Below are positions 26,749-35,184 of a DNA stretch of 64,000 nucleotides, piece by piece. The notes beneath the pieces are model-generated. The model did not search any database, had not been told where the DNA came from, and saw nothing but the letters and a program-made list of their open reading frames with translations. A program made the translations under genes and the position numbers. This DNA is from CAVRUZ01 sp963724495 (GTDB lineage Bacteria > Actinomycetota > Actinomycetes > Propionibacteriales > DAIQRJ01): assembly GCA_963724495.1 (NCBI GenBank), contig CAVRUZ010000005.1, positions 351,712 to 415,711 on the forward strand, in the 5' to 3' direction. Within the stretch, counting starts at the first letter, position 1. Every line of letters begins with the position of its first letter.

Positions 26749-28206
26749 TCACTGGACGGCCGACGTCAACCGCATGACGTTGTCGACCCAACGCTTTGCG
26801 ACCGGTCGAGTCTGCCACTCCGCAAGGGTCAGCTCGCGGGACAGCGAGCGGTACATGTCCTCTACCTCGCGCATTCGAGCGACGAACGACGGGCTGCCGG
26901 TGCACATCATGGATACCTCGAAGTCGAGGTTGAAGGAGCGGATGTCCATGTTGCTGGAGCCGATCACCGCGGTGTGGTCGTCGACCGAGAAGTGTTTCGA
27001 GTGGAGCACAAACGGCGCCGGGTAGAGGTAGATCCGAACACCCTCCTCGAGGAGCAGCCGATAGTAGGAGCACTGGGCGTGGTGCACCATGAACTGGTCA
27101 CCCTGTTCGCCGACGAAGAGCTCGACGGCCACCCCCCGTTGGGCGGCGGTCGTCATGGCGTAGAGCAATGACTCGTCGGGTACGAAGTAAGGGCTGGTGA
27201 TCGACAGTCGCTCCTGCGCACCGTAGATCAGAGTGTTGAACAGGCGCAGGTTGTTCTCGTCCGGAAACCCTGGACCGCTCGGCACGATCTGGCAGGTGAG
27301 ATCGCCGATACCGTCGTCGAACTCCTCGGGCTGGAGGTGCTCGACAAGGCGCTCTTTGGTCTCGATGAACCAGTCGGCCGCGAAGACGAGATTCAGGGAG
27401 TGAACGACCGGACCCCCAACCTTGGCGGTCAATTCGCGCCACTTGCGGCCAGCCTTCTCGTTCTTCTTCTTGTGATAGCTCGAGTCGATCAGGTTCTGGG
27501 AGCCGACGAATCCCGATCGGCCGTCGACGACGAGTATCTTGCGATGGTTGCGCAGATCCGGCCGACGCCAATGGCCTTTCAGCGGCTGGATGGGCAGCAT
27601 CTTGTGCCACTCGATGCCCGCACGATCGAACGTGGCCAGCATCTCCTTGTAGCCGGGAACGCGGAACGTGGCGATGTGGTCGTACAGCAGCCGCACCTTG
27701 ACCCCGCGCGCCGCGACTTCCTGCAGAGCCTCGAAGAACGGCGCCGTCGTGGTGTCCCAGCAGATGATGAAGAACTCGACGTGGACATAGCGTTCGGCGG
27801 TGCGGACCAGGTCCGCCATCGCCTGGATCGACCGCTCATAGTCGTGAAAGAGCTCTGCCGAGTTGTTCTGAACGCTCGGGAGCCACCCCAGACGCCGGTT
27901 GAGGACCATGGCCGAGTCGAGCCAGCCTGGCCGGTCCGGTGAAGTCGGCAGGACGGGTACGTCGGCCAGGCTGCTCTGGATCACCGCCCCAACGGTGAGC
28001 TGCTCCTCGCGGCGCTTCCGGGGCACGTGCGAGCTCCCGATCAACAAGAAGATGGCCAGGCCCACTACCGGCACCAAGAAGATCAGCAACAGCCAGGCCA
28101 TCGCCGATGACGGCCGTCGCCCCTCCGGCACCAGCCCAAGGAGGACCAGGTTGATCAGGAAGAGCAACAGCCAAATCAGGGTGGCAATCATCGAGACCTG
28201 CTCCAT
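26749..28206 (-). CDS. cls: Cardiolipin synthase
   Basis: This 485-residue protein is near the usual length of bacterial ClsA. Two N-terminal helices (about 8-25 and 36-57, PLDc_N region) precede two phospholipase-D motifs: HRKILVVDGRSGFVGSQN (~222) and HSKHFSVDDHTAVIGSSN (~405), each with HxKxxxxD. It joins two phosphatidylglycerols, or PG and another headgroup donor, into cardiolipin at the membrane. It is followed on the same strand by the lipid kinase, amphi-Trp and PAP2 genes, forming a phospholipid group. The gap to the next gene is 274 bases, so a single transcript is uncertain. Confidence 0.9.
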   Translation of the reverse strand: MEQVSMIATLIWLLLFLINLVLLGLVPEGRRPSSAMAWLLLIFLVPVVGLAIFLLIGSSHVPRKRREEQLTVGAVIQSSLADVPVLPTSPDRPGWLDSAMVLNRRLGWLPSVQNNSAELFHDYERSIQAMADLVRTAERYVHVEFFIICWDTTTAPFFEALQEVAARGVKVRLLYDHIATFRVPGYKEMLATFDRAGIEWHKMLPIQPLKGHWRRPDLRNHRKILVVDGRSGFVGSQNLIDSSYHKKKNEKAGRKWRELTAKVGGPVVHSLNLVFAADWFIETKERLVEHLQPEEFDDGIGDLTCQIVPSGPGFPDENNLRLFNTLIYGAQERLSITSPYFVPDESLLYAMTTAAQRGVAVELFVGEQGDQFMVHHAQCSYYRLLLEEGVRIYLYPAPFVLHSKHFSVDDHTAVIGSSNMDIRSFNLDFEVSMMCTGSPSFVARMREVEDMYRSLSRELTLAEWQTRPVAKRWVDNVMRLTSAVQ

Positions 28207-28410
28207 CCCTCTGGGGACCTTTGGGAGATGGGTGCCGGGCCCACCGGAGGCCCGGTAGGTCCTGCCGATACGCTACAGCGCCTCAAACCTGAGACAGGCG
28301 GAAAAGCGCGTTGACGCGCGCTCGTCAGTTGGTCGCATCGAGGCGAAGACAGACACACCGGGAATCGATAGTGTCTTGCCTGGCCGGGCGCAAAGATTCT
28401 CGATGATGGG

Positions 28411-29811
28411 GTGGCGAAAATTACCGAATCCAGCTTGACGAGTATCACGTCGGGGGCCACCTCCCGAGACGGCAGGTCGTTCCAGATCGCCAGCCTGTCG
28501 GGAACGACTCTGGGTCCCGGCACCATGGTGCTTCTGGTCACCGATGGTGAAACGCAGATCGGTCTGATCGAGCACGACGACCCGACGAGTGTTCCCGCAG
28601 CACGGGGACGGCTGCTCGGAACTGTTGACGCCGACGGCAGAGTCGACGGCTTCACGACGTTCGCGTTCTCGCAAGCCGATGTCGCTCTCGTCTCGACGGA
28701 CACGCTTGCCGCCATGGACGAATCGGCTCGAGCAACGCTCGAGGTCGGCACCAACCTCACCCCACCTGGCGGCCCAGCGCGCCTGCTGCCGCACCGCTTC
28801 AACCGGCACACCTTCTGGTGCGGGCAGAGTGGTTCTGGGAAGACCTACGCACTCGGTGTTCTGCTCGAGCAACTCATCGCCCAGACCGCGCTACCGATGG
28901 TGATCTTCGACCCCAACTCCGACTTCGTCCGTCTTGGTGAGTTGCGCGAAGGTGGGTCGGGACCCCAAGGGGAAGCGTTGGCTCAGCGTGACATCCGCGT
29001 GCTCCGGCCGGCAACCGACGGGGCGGAGCCGCTGCGCGCCCGCTTCACCGATATGCCAGCAAGTTCCAGGGCGGCGGTCCTGCGGCTCGATCCAGTCAGC
29101 GACCGTGACGAGTACAACACCGTGCGGCACCTGGCCGAGACGTTCACCATCAGCAGCCTTCCAACGATGGTGCCGACTCTGCTGGCGTCCGAAAGCCCCG
29201 GCGGGGTCGCGCTCGGGAAGCGGCTGGACAACCTGGGGATCCTCGACTGGGAGGTATGGGCTCGCGGGGACATCGCAGCCACCGACGTCATCGACACCCG
29301 CCCCGACGCGACCGTGCTCGACCTCGGCGGGTTCAGTACTCCCGAGCAGCAGCTGGTGATCGCCCTGTCAGTGCTCGACGACCTCTGGGAACGCCGGGAG
29401 AGCAGGCGGCCCGTCCTCTTGGTGATCGACGAGGCACACAACCTCTGCTCACCCGAACTCGACTCCCTGCTCGCTGTCGCGGTGAGAGAGCGGATCATCC
29501 AGATCGCCGCGGAAGGGCGCAAGTTCGGGCTCTGGCTGTTGCTCTCGACCCAACGTCCCTCGAAGGTGCATCCCGGGATCATTTCCCAGTGCGACAACCT
29601 TGGGCTGATGCGGATGAGTTCCCCGCTCGACCTGGAAGAACTCGTTACCTACTTCGGGTTTGCTCCGCCTGCCCTCATGGCCCGGTCGCCCTGGTTCCGG
29701 CAGGGTGAAGCGTTGTTCGCCGGCGGGTTCGTGTTGGCCCCTACCCTCCTGCGGATCGGCGAGCGGCTGACACCTGAGGGTGGCCAGGACGTCGGCGTGC
29801 CACTTCGCTGA
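28411..29811 (+). CDS. HerA-like ATPase (DUF87-type ATP-binding protein)
   Basis: This 466-residue FtsK/HerA-superfamily ATPase has an N-terminal beta-barrel-like region (~1-110), Walker A GQSGSGKTYALGVLLEQL (~138), Walker B RPVLLVIDEAHNLCSPELDS, and sensor-like LLLSTQRPSKVHPGIISQCDNLGLMRM. HerA proteins are hexameric DNA translocases, often paired with NurA nuclease. No nuclease lies beside it here, so its job is open: DNA processing, or an orphan ATPase of a defence or conjugation-like system. GTG 28411 is the start. Confidence 0.8.
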   Translation: MAKITESSLTSITSGATSRDGRSFQIASLSGTTLGPGTMVLLVTDGETQIGLIEHDDPTSVPAARGRLLGTVDADGRVDGFTTFAFSQADVALVSTDTLAAMDESARATLEVGTNLTPPGGPARLLPHRFNRHTFWCGQSGSGKTYALGVLLEQLIAQTALPMVIFDPNSDFVRLGELREGGSGPQGEALAQRDIRVLRPATDGAEPLRARFTDMPASSRAAVLRLDPVSDRDEYNTVRHLAETFTISSLPTMVPTLLASESPGGVALGKRLDNLGILDWEVWARGDIAATDVIDTRPDATVLDLGGFSTPEQQLVIALSVLDDLWERRESRRPVLLVIDEAHNLCSPELDSLLAVAVRERIIQIAAEGRKFGLWLLLSTQRPSKVHPGIISQCDNLGLMRMSSPLDLEELVTYFGFAPPALMARSPWFRQGEALFAGGFVLAPTLLRIGERLTPEGGQDVGVPLR

Positions 29812-29862
29812 GCAACGACCTGCGCGGGCTCGGCCAGAGCCCGCGCAGTGCACGCCGCGGGA

Positions 29863-30182
29863 TCAGGACCCGTAGAGGATCTTGCCCTTCTGACCTTCGA
29901 ACTCGGCATCGGTGAGAACACCGGCGTCCCTGAGCTCGCCCAGCTGCTTGAGCTGCGCGAGCTTGTCGTCCGTGCTCGTCGCGGCGGGCGGCTTCGGCGG
30001 CGGGCGGTGGGGGCGGAGCGGCCTGGTACTGCTGCGCGTGGGGCCTCGGCCTCTTGGGGTGCTGCAGCCTGCTCTTGGGCTGCCCACTTGTTTTCCTGCC
30101 GGTGATGGACGCGTCCGGCGACACTTGAAGCGGTTCCCGCGACAACCGCGGTACGTGCGATTCCACGAAGCAGACCTGGCAT
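29863..30182 (-). pseudogene. SHOCT domain protein, frameshifted
   Basis: The start MPGLLRGIARTAVVAGTASSVAGRV (from ATG 30182) and the end DDKLAQLKQLGELRDAGVLTDAEFEGQKGKIL (SHOCT) are characteristic of a ~105-residue actinobacterial protein. They lie in different frames. The Pro/Gln-rich linker (QQYQAAPPPPPA) reads in the third frame, so either two extra bases or one missing base separates them. The function is unknown. It is next to the DUF6325 gene. Confidence 0.72.
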
Positions 30183-30223
30183 GGGACTAGACCTTTCGTA
30201 ATCGTTCGACGGGTGTGGGTGGC

Positions 30224-30678
30224 TCAGGCCGTCTTGTCGGCGGCTTCGGCTGCGTCGAGGGCGGCGAGGATGGCCTGGACCGGGATTCGGCCGCTCGCTA
30301 CGAGCTGAGCTCCGCCCCTCCGCAGAGCGGCGGCGAAGGGCCCGGCCCACACGTTTTCGTAGATCAGGATGGCGGCGGAGCTTCCCGGTTCGATGGCCGA
30401 GGCAGCCTCGTCGAGCTCGTCTTGTCCAATGAGGCCTGAAGACGCGCCTTCGAAGACAGCGAGGTCAAGCTGACCGTCGCCGTCGAGGTCGGAGATGTCG
30501 ACGGCCAGCGACCGAGCCGTCGGTATCGCAGGTGACGAACACGAGATCGAGGATCCGGATGATGCCGGAGTCCACCAGGTCGACCAGCAGGGGGAACGCC
30601 TTCGCCGGTCATCCGATTGCCCGGGAACTCGACCACCAGGTAGTCGATTGGGCCGGTCTCGTCCAGGTCTGTGCTCAT
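30224..30678 (-). pseudogene. DUF6325-type protein, two frameshifts
   Basis: Reading from ATG 30678 and correcting one extra G near 30602 and one extra G near 30510 gives a ~150-residue acidic protein. It contains GPIDYLVVEFPGNRMTGEAF, VDLVDSGIIRILDLVFV, AVDISDLDGDGQLDLAVFEGA and AAILVYENVWAGPFAAALRR-like segments. I recognise this as the family now called DUF6325, often beside SHOCT genes as here. As written it would stop out of frame. The function is unknown. Confidence 0.7.
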
Positions 30679-31025
30679 CTCGGTGCCTCTCGCAGGTGTC
30701 GAGCTTCTCGGTTGGTCTCAGGCTGCCCCGGCGCAGTAGGAGTGCCAGTGAGCCTTCGCAGGTGTGGTCGCGAACTTAGCCGATCCAGGGCGGCCGCGTC
30801 GCGCTTCTTGCCGAACCTGTCTCCACGTCGGCCACGCCACCGCCGGCGTCGCAGTGCTGCTGCCGGCCCAGTGAGCACGGCTGTTGCCGTGGTGGCCGCC
30901 GCTGACCCTCGACCATCCGTGGCTCGAACTGACTCCCGACGGGGATACTGGACGCATCGGCCAGCCGGCCGGCGCCTCACCGCGAGGATCCCTCGACAGC
31001 CACCCACGGAGTCGGAGTGCATCAG
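30679..31025. other. Divergent intergenic region
   Basis: These 347 bases lie between the DUF6325 gene (minus) and the hydrolase gene (plus). Open frames in both directions cross it but show only biased composition, with no motif. It presumably contains both promoters. Confidence 0.4.
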
Positions 31026-31748
31026 ATGAAGCCTTCGGCAGCCCTGAAGGCGAGGGGATGGTTTCTCGACTACTGCTATGTCGGCTACTGGCTGACGCGC
31101 GGCCTCTTTTCGCGAAGCAGCCCCGAGCAGTTTCGCAGCCCGCCGACAGGGCAGCGCTCCCCGATCTTGCTCATCCCCGGTGTCTACGAGAACTGGAGAT
31201 TCATGCAGCCAATAGCTGCTCACGTCTATGGGGCAGGGCATCCGGTTCATGTGCTGGACAAGCTCGGATACAACACGGGCGCTATCGCGAACATGGCTCA
31301 GATCGTTCAGGAATACTTGAAGACTTCGGAACTCGAAGACGTCGTCGTCATCGCCCACAGCAAGGGCGGTCTGATCACGAAATTTGCGCTCGCTGATCCG
31401 GACACTTCCCGCCGAATCAAACATGTCATCACGATCAATACTCCATTTTCGGGCTCACGCTACGCGTACCTGTTCCTGCTGCCCAGTGTGCGCGTGTTCA
31501 CCCCGAGGGGGTCCATGATCAAGCAATTGGCTCTCAACAACGCCATCAATCAGAAGATAACCTCGCTCTACAGCGTGTTCGACCCACACATTCCCGAGAC
31601 CAGCCACCTTGCAGGCGCGGAGAACATCATTCTTCCGGCAATCGGCCACTTCCGACCAATAGCCGACGCCACGACGCTGGAAACGATCGACCGGGTACTG
31701 GCAGATCTGGATGGCGGCGACGGTCCCCACCTCGAATCCCCTTCGTAG
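31026..31748 (+). CDS. Lipase-like alpha/beta hydrolase
   Basis: This 240-residue hydrolase has the oxyanion region ILLIPGVYENWRFMQPIA, the nucleophile elbow VVIAHSKGGLITKFAL (Ser in AHSKGG), and late His candidates (AIGHFRPIAD). The pattern resembles short bacterial triacylglycerol lipases/esterases that act on lipid substrates. ATG 31026 has GGAG upstream and was preferred to GTG 31017. There is no signal peptide. Codon use is less GC-extreme than its neighbours in the second half (many A/T third positions), which may hint at separate origin. Confidence 0.72.
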   Translation: MKPSAALKARGWFLDYCYVGYWLTRGLFSRSSPEQFRSPPTGQRSPILLIPGVYENWRFMQPIAAHVYGAGHPVHVLDKLGYNTGAIANMAQIVQEYLKTSELEDVVVIAHSKGGLITKFALADPDTSRRIKHVITINTPFSGSRYAYLFLLPSVRVFTPRGSMIKQLALNNAINQKITSLYSVFDPHIPETSHLAGAENIILPAIGHFRPIADATTLETIDRVLADLDGGDGPHLESPS

Positions 31749-31784
31749 CATCCGTGATCGGTAGCGGGCAGGAGCGCCACCCAC

Positions 31785-33056
31785 TCACCACAATTCCATC
31801 GAGCGGCTCAGGATGCCGGCTGCCACCTGCTCGTCGACCGGGCGTGGGGAGATCGCGAGAAGGCGCCGTTGCTGCATCGTGCCGGCCACCAGATCGTCCA
31901 CGTCGGCCTCGCCGTAGCCGACTTCAGCGAGCCCATTGGGCATCTCGATGGCACGCATGAGGTCGGTGATGACGGCCGGCAGCTGATTCGGCCCGGCTTC
32001 GTGGTCGTTGCCCGGTGCGAGCAGCTCCGCGGCCCGGAGGTGCCGCTCGGGTGCGGACTCGAAGGTGAACCGGAACACCTCAGGTGCGGTCAACGCCACC
32101 GCCATGCCGTGCGGCACCATCGGCTCGTCGCCGGGATAGTCGTTGGGGTGGTAGTCGTGCACCCGACCGGCGATCGGATAGGCGTTGGCATGTGGGATGT
32201 GCACGCCGGCGTTGCCGAAGCCCAGACCAGCGAACGTCGCCGCCATCGCCATCTGCCCGCGAGCATGCAGGTTGTCGCCGTCGTGAACCGCCGTGCGAAA
32301 CGATCCGGCGAGCACAGCCATGGCGTTCTCCGACCACATGTCGGAGATCGGGTTCGACCCGCAGTAGGGCACCCGCTGATCCGGCAGCTTGCGGTCGAAC
32401 GATCCGTACGGACGCGCGGTGTAGCTCTCCAAGGCGTGGCACAGGATGTCCATGCCGGCCGAGGCGGTGACGCCGGCCGGCTGGCTCATGGTGAGAACAG
32501 GGTCGACCACGGCCAGGGTGGGGCGGAGGCGCGCGTGTGAGATTCCGGTCTTGACCCTCAGCGCGAGAACGTCCAGCACGCAGATCGTGGTCGACTCCGC
32601 GCCGGTGCCGGTCGTCGTGGGCACCGCGATCAATGGCTTGAGCGGATGCTTCGGCGACATCCCCTGCCCGATCGGTGCGTTGATGTAGTCCATCAGGTCA
32701 CCGTCGTTGGAGGTGAGCAGGTTGACCGCTTTGGCGGTATCGATCGACGAGCCGCCGCCCACGGCAACGAAGGCGTCCCAGGGACCGTTGTCATGCGCCC
32801 ATGCGACCGCAGCGTTGATGCTGAGGTCGGTCGGCTCCACATGCACCTGGTCGTAGACGACGGCCTCGATGCCGAAGCGCGCCATCTGCTCGGCGACGCG
32901 GCTCGGGTGACCGGTCGCGGCGACGCCCGAGTCGGTCACAACGAGCGCCCGCTTCACCTCGCACGCCGAGAGGTCATAGCCGATCTCGGCACTGGCTCCC
33001 GATCCGAACTTGAGCGCCGGCGCTCCGTAGGTGAAGACGGTCTCCTTCTCAGGCAT
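31785..33056 (-). CDS. Hydroxyacid-oxoacid transhydrogenase (iron-containing ADH family)
   Basis: This 423-residue protein resembles ADHFE1/HOT throughout: start ETVFTYGAPALKFGSGASAEIGYDL, VAVGGGSSIDTAKAVNLL (nucleotide binding), PTTTGTGAESTTICVLD, and metal ligands in DILCHALESYTARPY and HIPHANAYPIAGRVHDYHP. HOT transfers hydride between 4-hydroxybutyrate and 2-oxoglutarate (giving succinate semialdehyde and 2-hydroxyglutarate) without a free cofactor. Whether this bacterial member keeps that substrate pair is inferred from family membership. It is at full family length. Confidence 0.85.
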   Translation of the reverse strand: MPEKETVFTYGAPALKFGSGASAEIGYDLSACEVKRALVVTDSGVAATGHPSRVAEQMARFGIEAVVYDQVHVEPTDLSINAAVAWAHDNGPWDAFVAVGGGSSIDTAKAVNLLTSNDGDLMDYINAPIGQGMSPKHPLKPLIAVPTTTGTGAESTTICVLDVLALRVKTGISHARLRPTLAVVDPVLTMSQPAGVTASAGMDILCHALESYTARPYGSFDRKLPDQRVPYCGSNPISDMWSENAMAVLAGSFRTAVHDGDNLHARGQMAMAATFAGLGFGNAGVHIPHANAYPIAGRVHDYHPNDYPGDEPMVPHGMAVALTAPEVFRFTFESAPERHLRAAELLAPGNDHEAGPNQLPAVITDLMRAIEMPNGLAEVGYGEADVDDLVAGTMQQRRLLAISPRPVDEQVAAGILSRSMELW

Positions 33057-33106
33057 GAAGCCAACCTAGTAACGAAGCTGCATCACTAGAAGAGGATGCT
33101 TGCGCC

Positions 33107-33490
33107 ATGGCAGGAGCACCCGCAGCCGCGAAGTACTTCAACAAGGTCGCCGTCCGCCTGGCGGGTCACCGGTTCCTCCCGATGTGGGCGGTGCTGCGGC
33201 ATCGCGGCCGCAAGACGGGCAGGCAGTACGCGATACCGATCGCCGTGATCCCCACCGAGACGACCTTCATCATCGCGCTGCCCTGGGGCCCGGAGACGGA
33301 CTGGTTGCGCAATGTGCGTGCGGCTCAGGGCTGCACCATCCGCTGGAAGGGCGCCGAGTACGACTGCACCGAGCCGAGGTCCGTGGACAGAGACGTCGCC
33401 GTCACGGCCGCTCGCGGGCTGACTCGACGAGCCCTGCAACGGCTGAGCCCCACGCACGGGTTCGTTCAGCTCACGCGCGTCCTCGCCTGA
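33107..33490 (+). CDS. Nitroreductase/deazaflavin-dependent (Ddn-like) family protein
   Basis: This 127-residue protein has a split beta-barrel pattern: LPMWAVLRHRGRKTGRQYAIPIAV then TTFIIALPWGPETDWLRNVRAAQGC. These match the family of deazaflavin (F420)-dependent nitroreductases and related proteins of actinobacteria. Reactions for such short members are mostly untested. It is divergent from the transhydrogenase gene with 50 bases between. Together with the LLM enzymes at 38112 and 44078 it suggests an F420-making host. Confidence 0.75.
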   Translation: MAGAPAAAKYFNKVAVRLAGHRFLPMWAVLRHRGRKTGRQYAIPIAVIPTETTFIIALPWGPETDWLRNVRAAQGCTIRWKGAEYDCTEPRSVDRDVAVTAARGLTRRALQRLSPTHGFVQLTRVLA

Positions 33491-33541
33491 ACCACCTACT
33501 CAGGTCGTCGAGTGCGCTGAGAACGTGACACTCGAACGCTC

Positions 33542-33811
33542 TTACGCAGTGATTCCGACAGCCTTTGCCTCGTCAATGCTTCCTGGCCAGTAGCGGGATC
33601 GATAGATTCCCACGAGGAAGCCGATGGCGAGTTGCCCACCGATCGCCATGATGACGACGGTCGCGACGCCGCCGACTTCGAGCGCGGAAGGGTCGAAGTC
33701 GAAGCGAGCCCAGACGGCAGCGAAAACGGCGAGGGCCCAGACGGCGCAATCCACCAGACACCATCGCCACTCGCGGAGGACAGCTCGGACTCCCGGCTTG
33801 CCTGAGCCCAT
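33542..33811 (-). pseudogene. Truncated N-terminal fragment of a CapD/FlaA1-like polysaccharide biosynthesis protein
   Basis: This 89-codon frame has a start resembling the membrane part of CapD-type nucleotide-sugar dehydratases: CLVDCAVWALAVFAAVWARFDFD, then a second helix and the typical loop GIYRSRYWPGSIDEAKAV. Full proteins are ~600 residues with four helices and an SDR catalytic domain. Here the frame stops after two helices and no downstream part is found. It lies about 100 bases from the left end of the tandem duplication. It may be a remnant, or a small stand-alone protein. Confidence 0.6.
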
Positions 33812-33994
33812 GCCACACCCCTCGTAGTAGAACGGCCCAAATCATCCCAGACAGTTACTCTTCGTGTCCAATCCAGCACAATGGGTGAATAGGGCAAATC
33901 TGCGCAAAGTGCGCACTTCGGTGGACCTCCTGCGCGGTACTGGGGGTCGATGCGCAAGCCTGTCTGCACGAACCGAGGGCCGAGGAGCAGCGAC

Positions 33995-35125
33995 GTGACC
34001 GAACAAGAGGCAACAGCCGAACCTGGCACTCCGTTGGAGACGAATGTGCCGGGCGCGGCCTATCCGCGTCTGGTCGACGGTGATCTGGTCCTGCGGGTCG
34101 AGGCGCCACAGGCCGAGACCGTGTACCTCGCGTCACCCGCCGACAGCCTGAGTGAAGAGCCGGTCGAACTGAGCCGAGACGCTGGGGGAGTGTGGACAAC
34201 GACCATCCCGTCCCCCGCACCCGGCTTTCACTACTACCGCTTGGAGATCGACGGCCTGCTGGTCAACGACCCGAACAGCAGGACCTACAGCGGATACGGC
34301 CGCGCGGTCGGCGGCTTGGAGATTCCTGAGCCAGGAAACGACATCTGCGAACTCGCGGACGTTCCGCACGGAGACGTCCGTGGTCACTGGTACTTCGCCA
34401 CGTCGACGGGCCGGTGGCGGCAGCTCTGGATCTACACACCTCCGGGTTACGACGACAGCCCGGGGGAGAGGTATCCGGTTCTGTACCTCCAGCACGGAGC
34501 CGGCGAGGACGAGACGAGCTGGCACCGGCAGGGACGCATCGGCGTCATCCTCGACAACCTCCTGGCCGCCGGGAGCACGGTCCCGATGATCGTCGTCATG
34601 GGGTCGGGCTACGCCTCACCGCCACCCGAACCGGGTACCCCGCCGTCCACGACCAGCGTGTCCCGGATCCTCGACGAGTTCGCCGAGCTGCTCATCGTCG
34701 ATGTCGTGCCTCATGTCGATCAGCACTACCGGACTGTGCCCGACCGCGCGCATCGCGCCCTTGGCGGACTCAGCATGGGTGGTCGGCAGGCGTTGACCAT
34801 CGGGCTGGCCCGGCTCGACACGTTCGCATGGCTCCTGGGCCTGAGCCCGGCGGTCTGGCTCCGCAGCGAGGAGCACCCGAACTGGGCGGTCGACCCGGAC
34901 TGGATCGACACCGCGCTGGCTGCGGCGGGTGGGCTTCGGCCCGAACATGTGCTGATGAGTGCCGGCACTGCCGAACCACCGTTCGTCGAGGCGGTGGGCG
35001 ACCTGGAGCGGCTGTTCGACGCCGCCGGCGTCCGGCACACGACCTATCTGTCGCCTGGGACCGGTCACGAGTGGACCACGTGGCGGCGCAGCATCGTCGA
35101 GCTCTGGCCGCTGCTCTTCCGCTGA
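33995..35125 (+). CDS. CE1-type esterase with N-terminal E-set/CBM48-like domain (copy A)
   Basis: This 376-residue protein has an N-terminal immunoglobulin-like domain (~20-105, LRVEAPQAETVYLASPADSL ... GFHYYRLEIDGLLVNDPNS) as in XynZ-like esterases. A carbohydrate-esterase-1 alpha/beta hydrolase follows, with LWIYTPPGYDD, YLQHGAGEDETSWH, the nucleophile in GGLSMGGRQAL and the His in GTGHEWTTWRR. GTG 33995 follows GGAG by eight bases. There is no signal peptide, so it probably acts inside the cell on acylated sugars. It differs from copy B (39961) at six residues or so (e.g. P/S, E/A, S/N, L/H). It is convergent with the 674-residue gene. Confidence 0.82.
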   Translation: MTEQEATAEPGTPLETNVPGAAYPRLVDGDLVLRVEAPQAETVYLASPADSLSEEPVELSRDAGGVWTTTIPSPAPGFHYYRLEIDGLLVNDPNSRTYSGYGRAVGGLEIPEPGNDICELADVPHGDVRGHWYFATSTGRWRQLWIYTPPGYDDSPGERYPVLYLQHGAGEDETSWHRQGRIGVILDNLLAAGSTVPMIVVMGSGYASPPPEPGTPPSTTSVSRILDEFAELLIVDVVPHVDQHYRTVPDRAHRALGGLSMGGRQALTIGLARLDTFAWLLGLSPAVWLRSEEHPNWAVDPDWIDTALAAAGGLRPEHVLMSAGTAEPPFVEAVGDLERLFDAAGVRHTTYLSPGTGHEWTTWRRSIVELWPLLFR

Positions 35126-35159
35126 CCAGATCGCCTGGGCGCTGCCGACGATCCGGGCA

Positions 35160-35184
35160 GTCACCGCAACCTCAACCCGGTGAC
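35160..35184. terminator. Hairpin between convergent genes (copy A)
   Basis: GTCACCG (35160-35166) pairs with CGGTGAC (35178-35184) around an 11-base loop, between the esterase stop and the stop of the opposing 674-residue gene. No T-run follows. It is conserved in copy B at 41126-41150. Confidence 0.35.

Noticed and set aside
30675..31424. 249-codon minus-strand frame over the intergenic region and hydrolase
   Set aside because: It has no motif and is antisense to the lipase-like gene for half its length. The other half has only composition bias.
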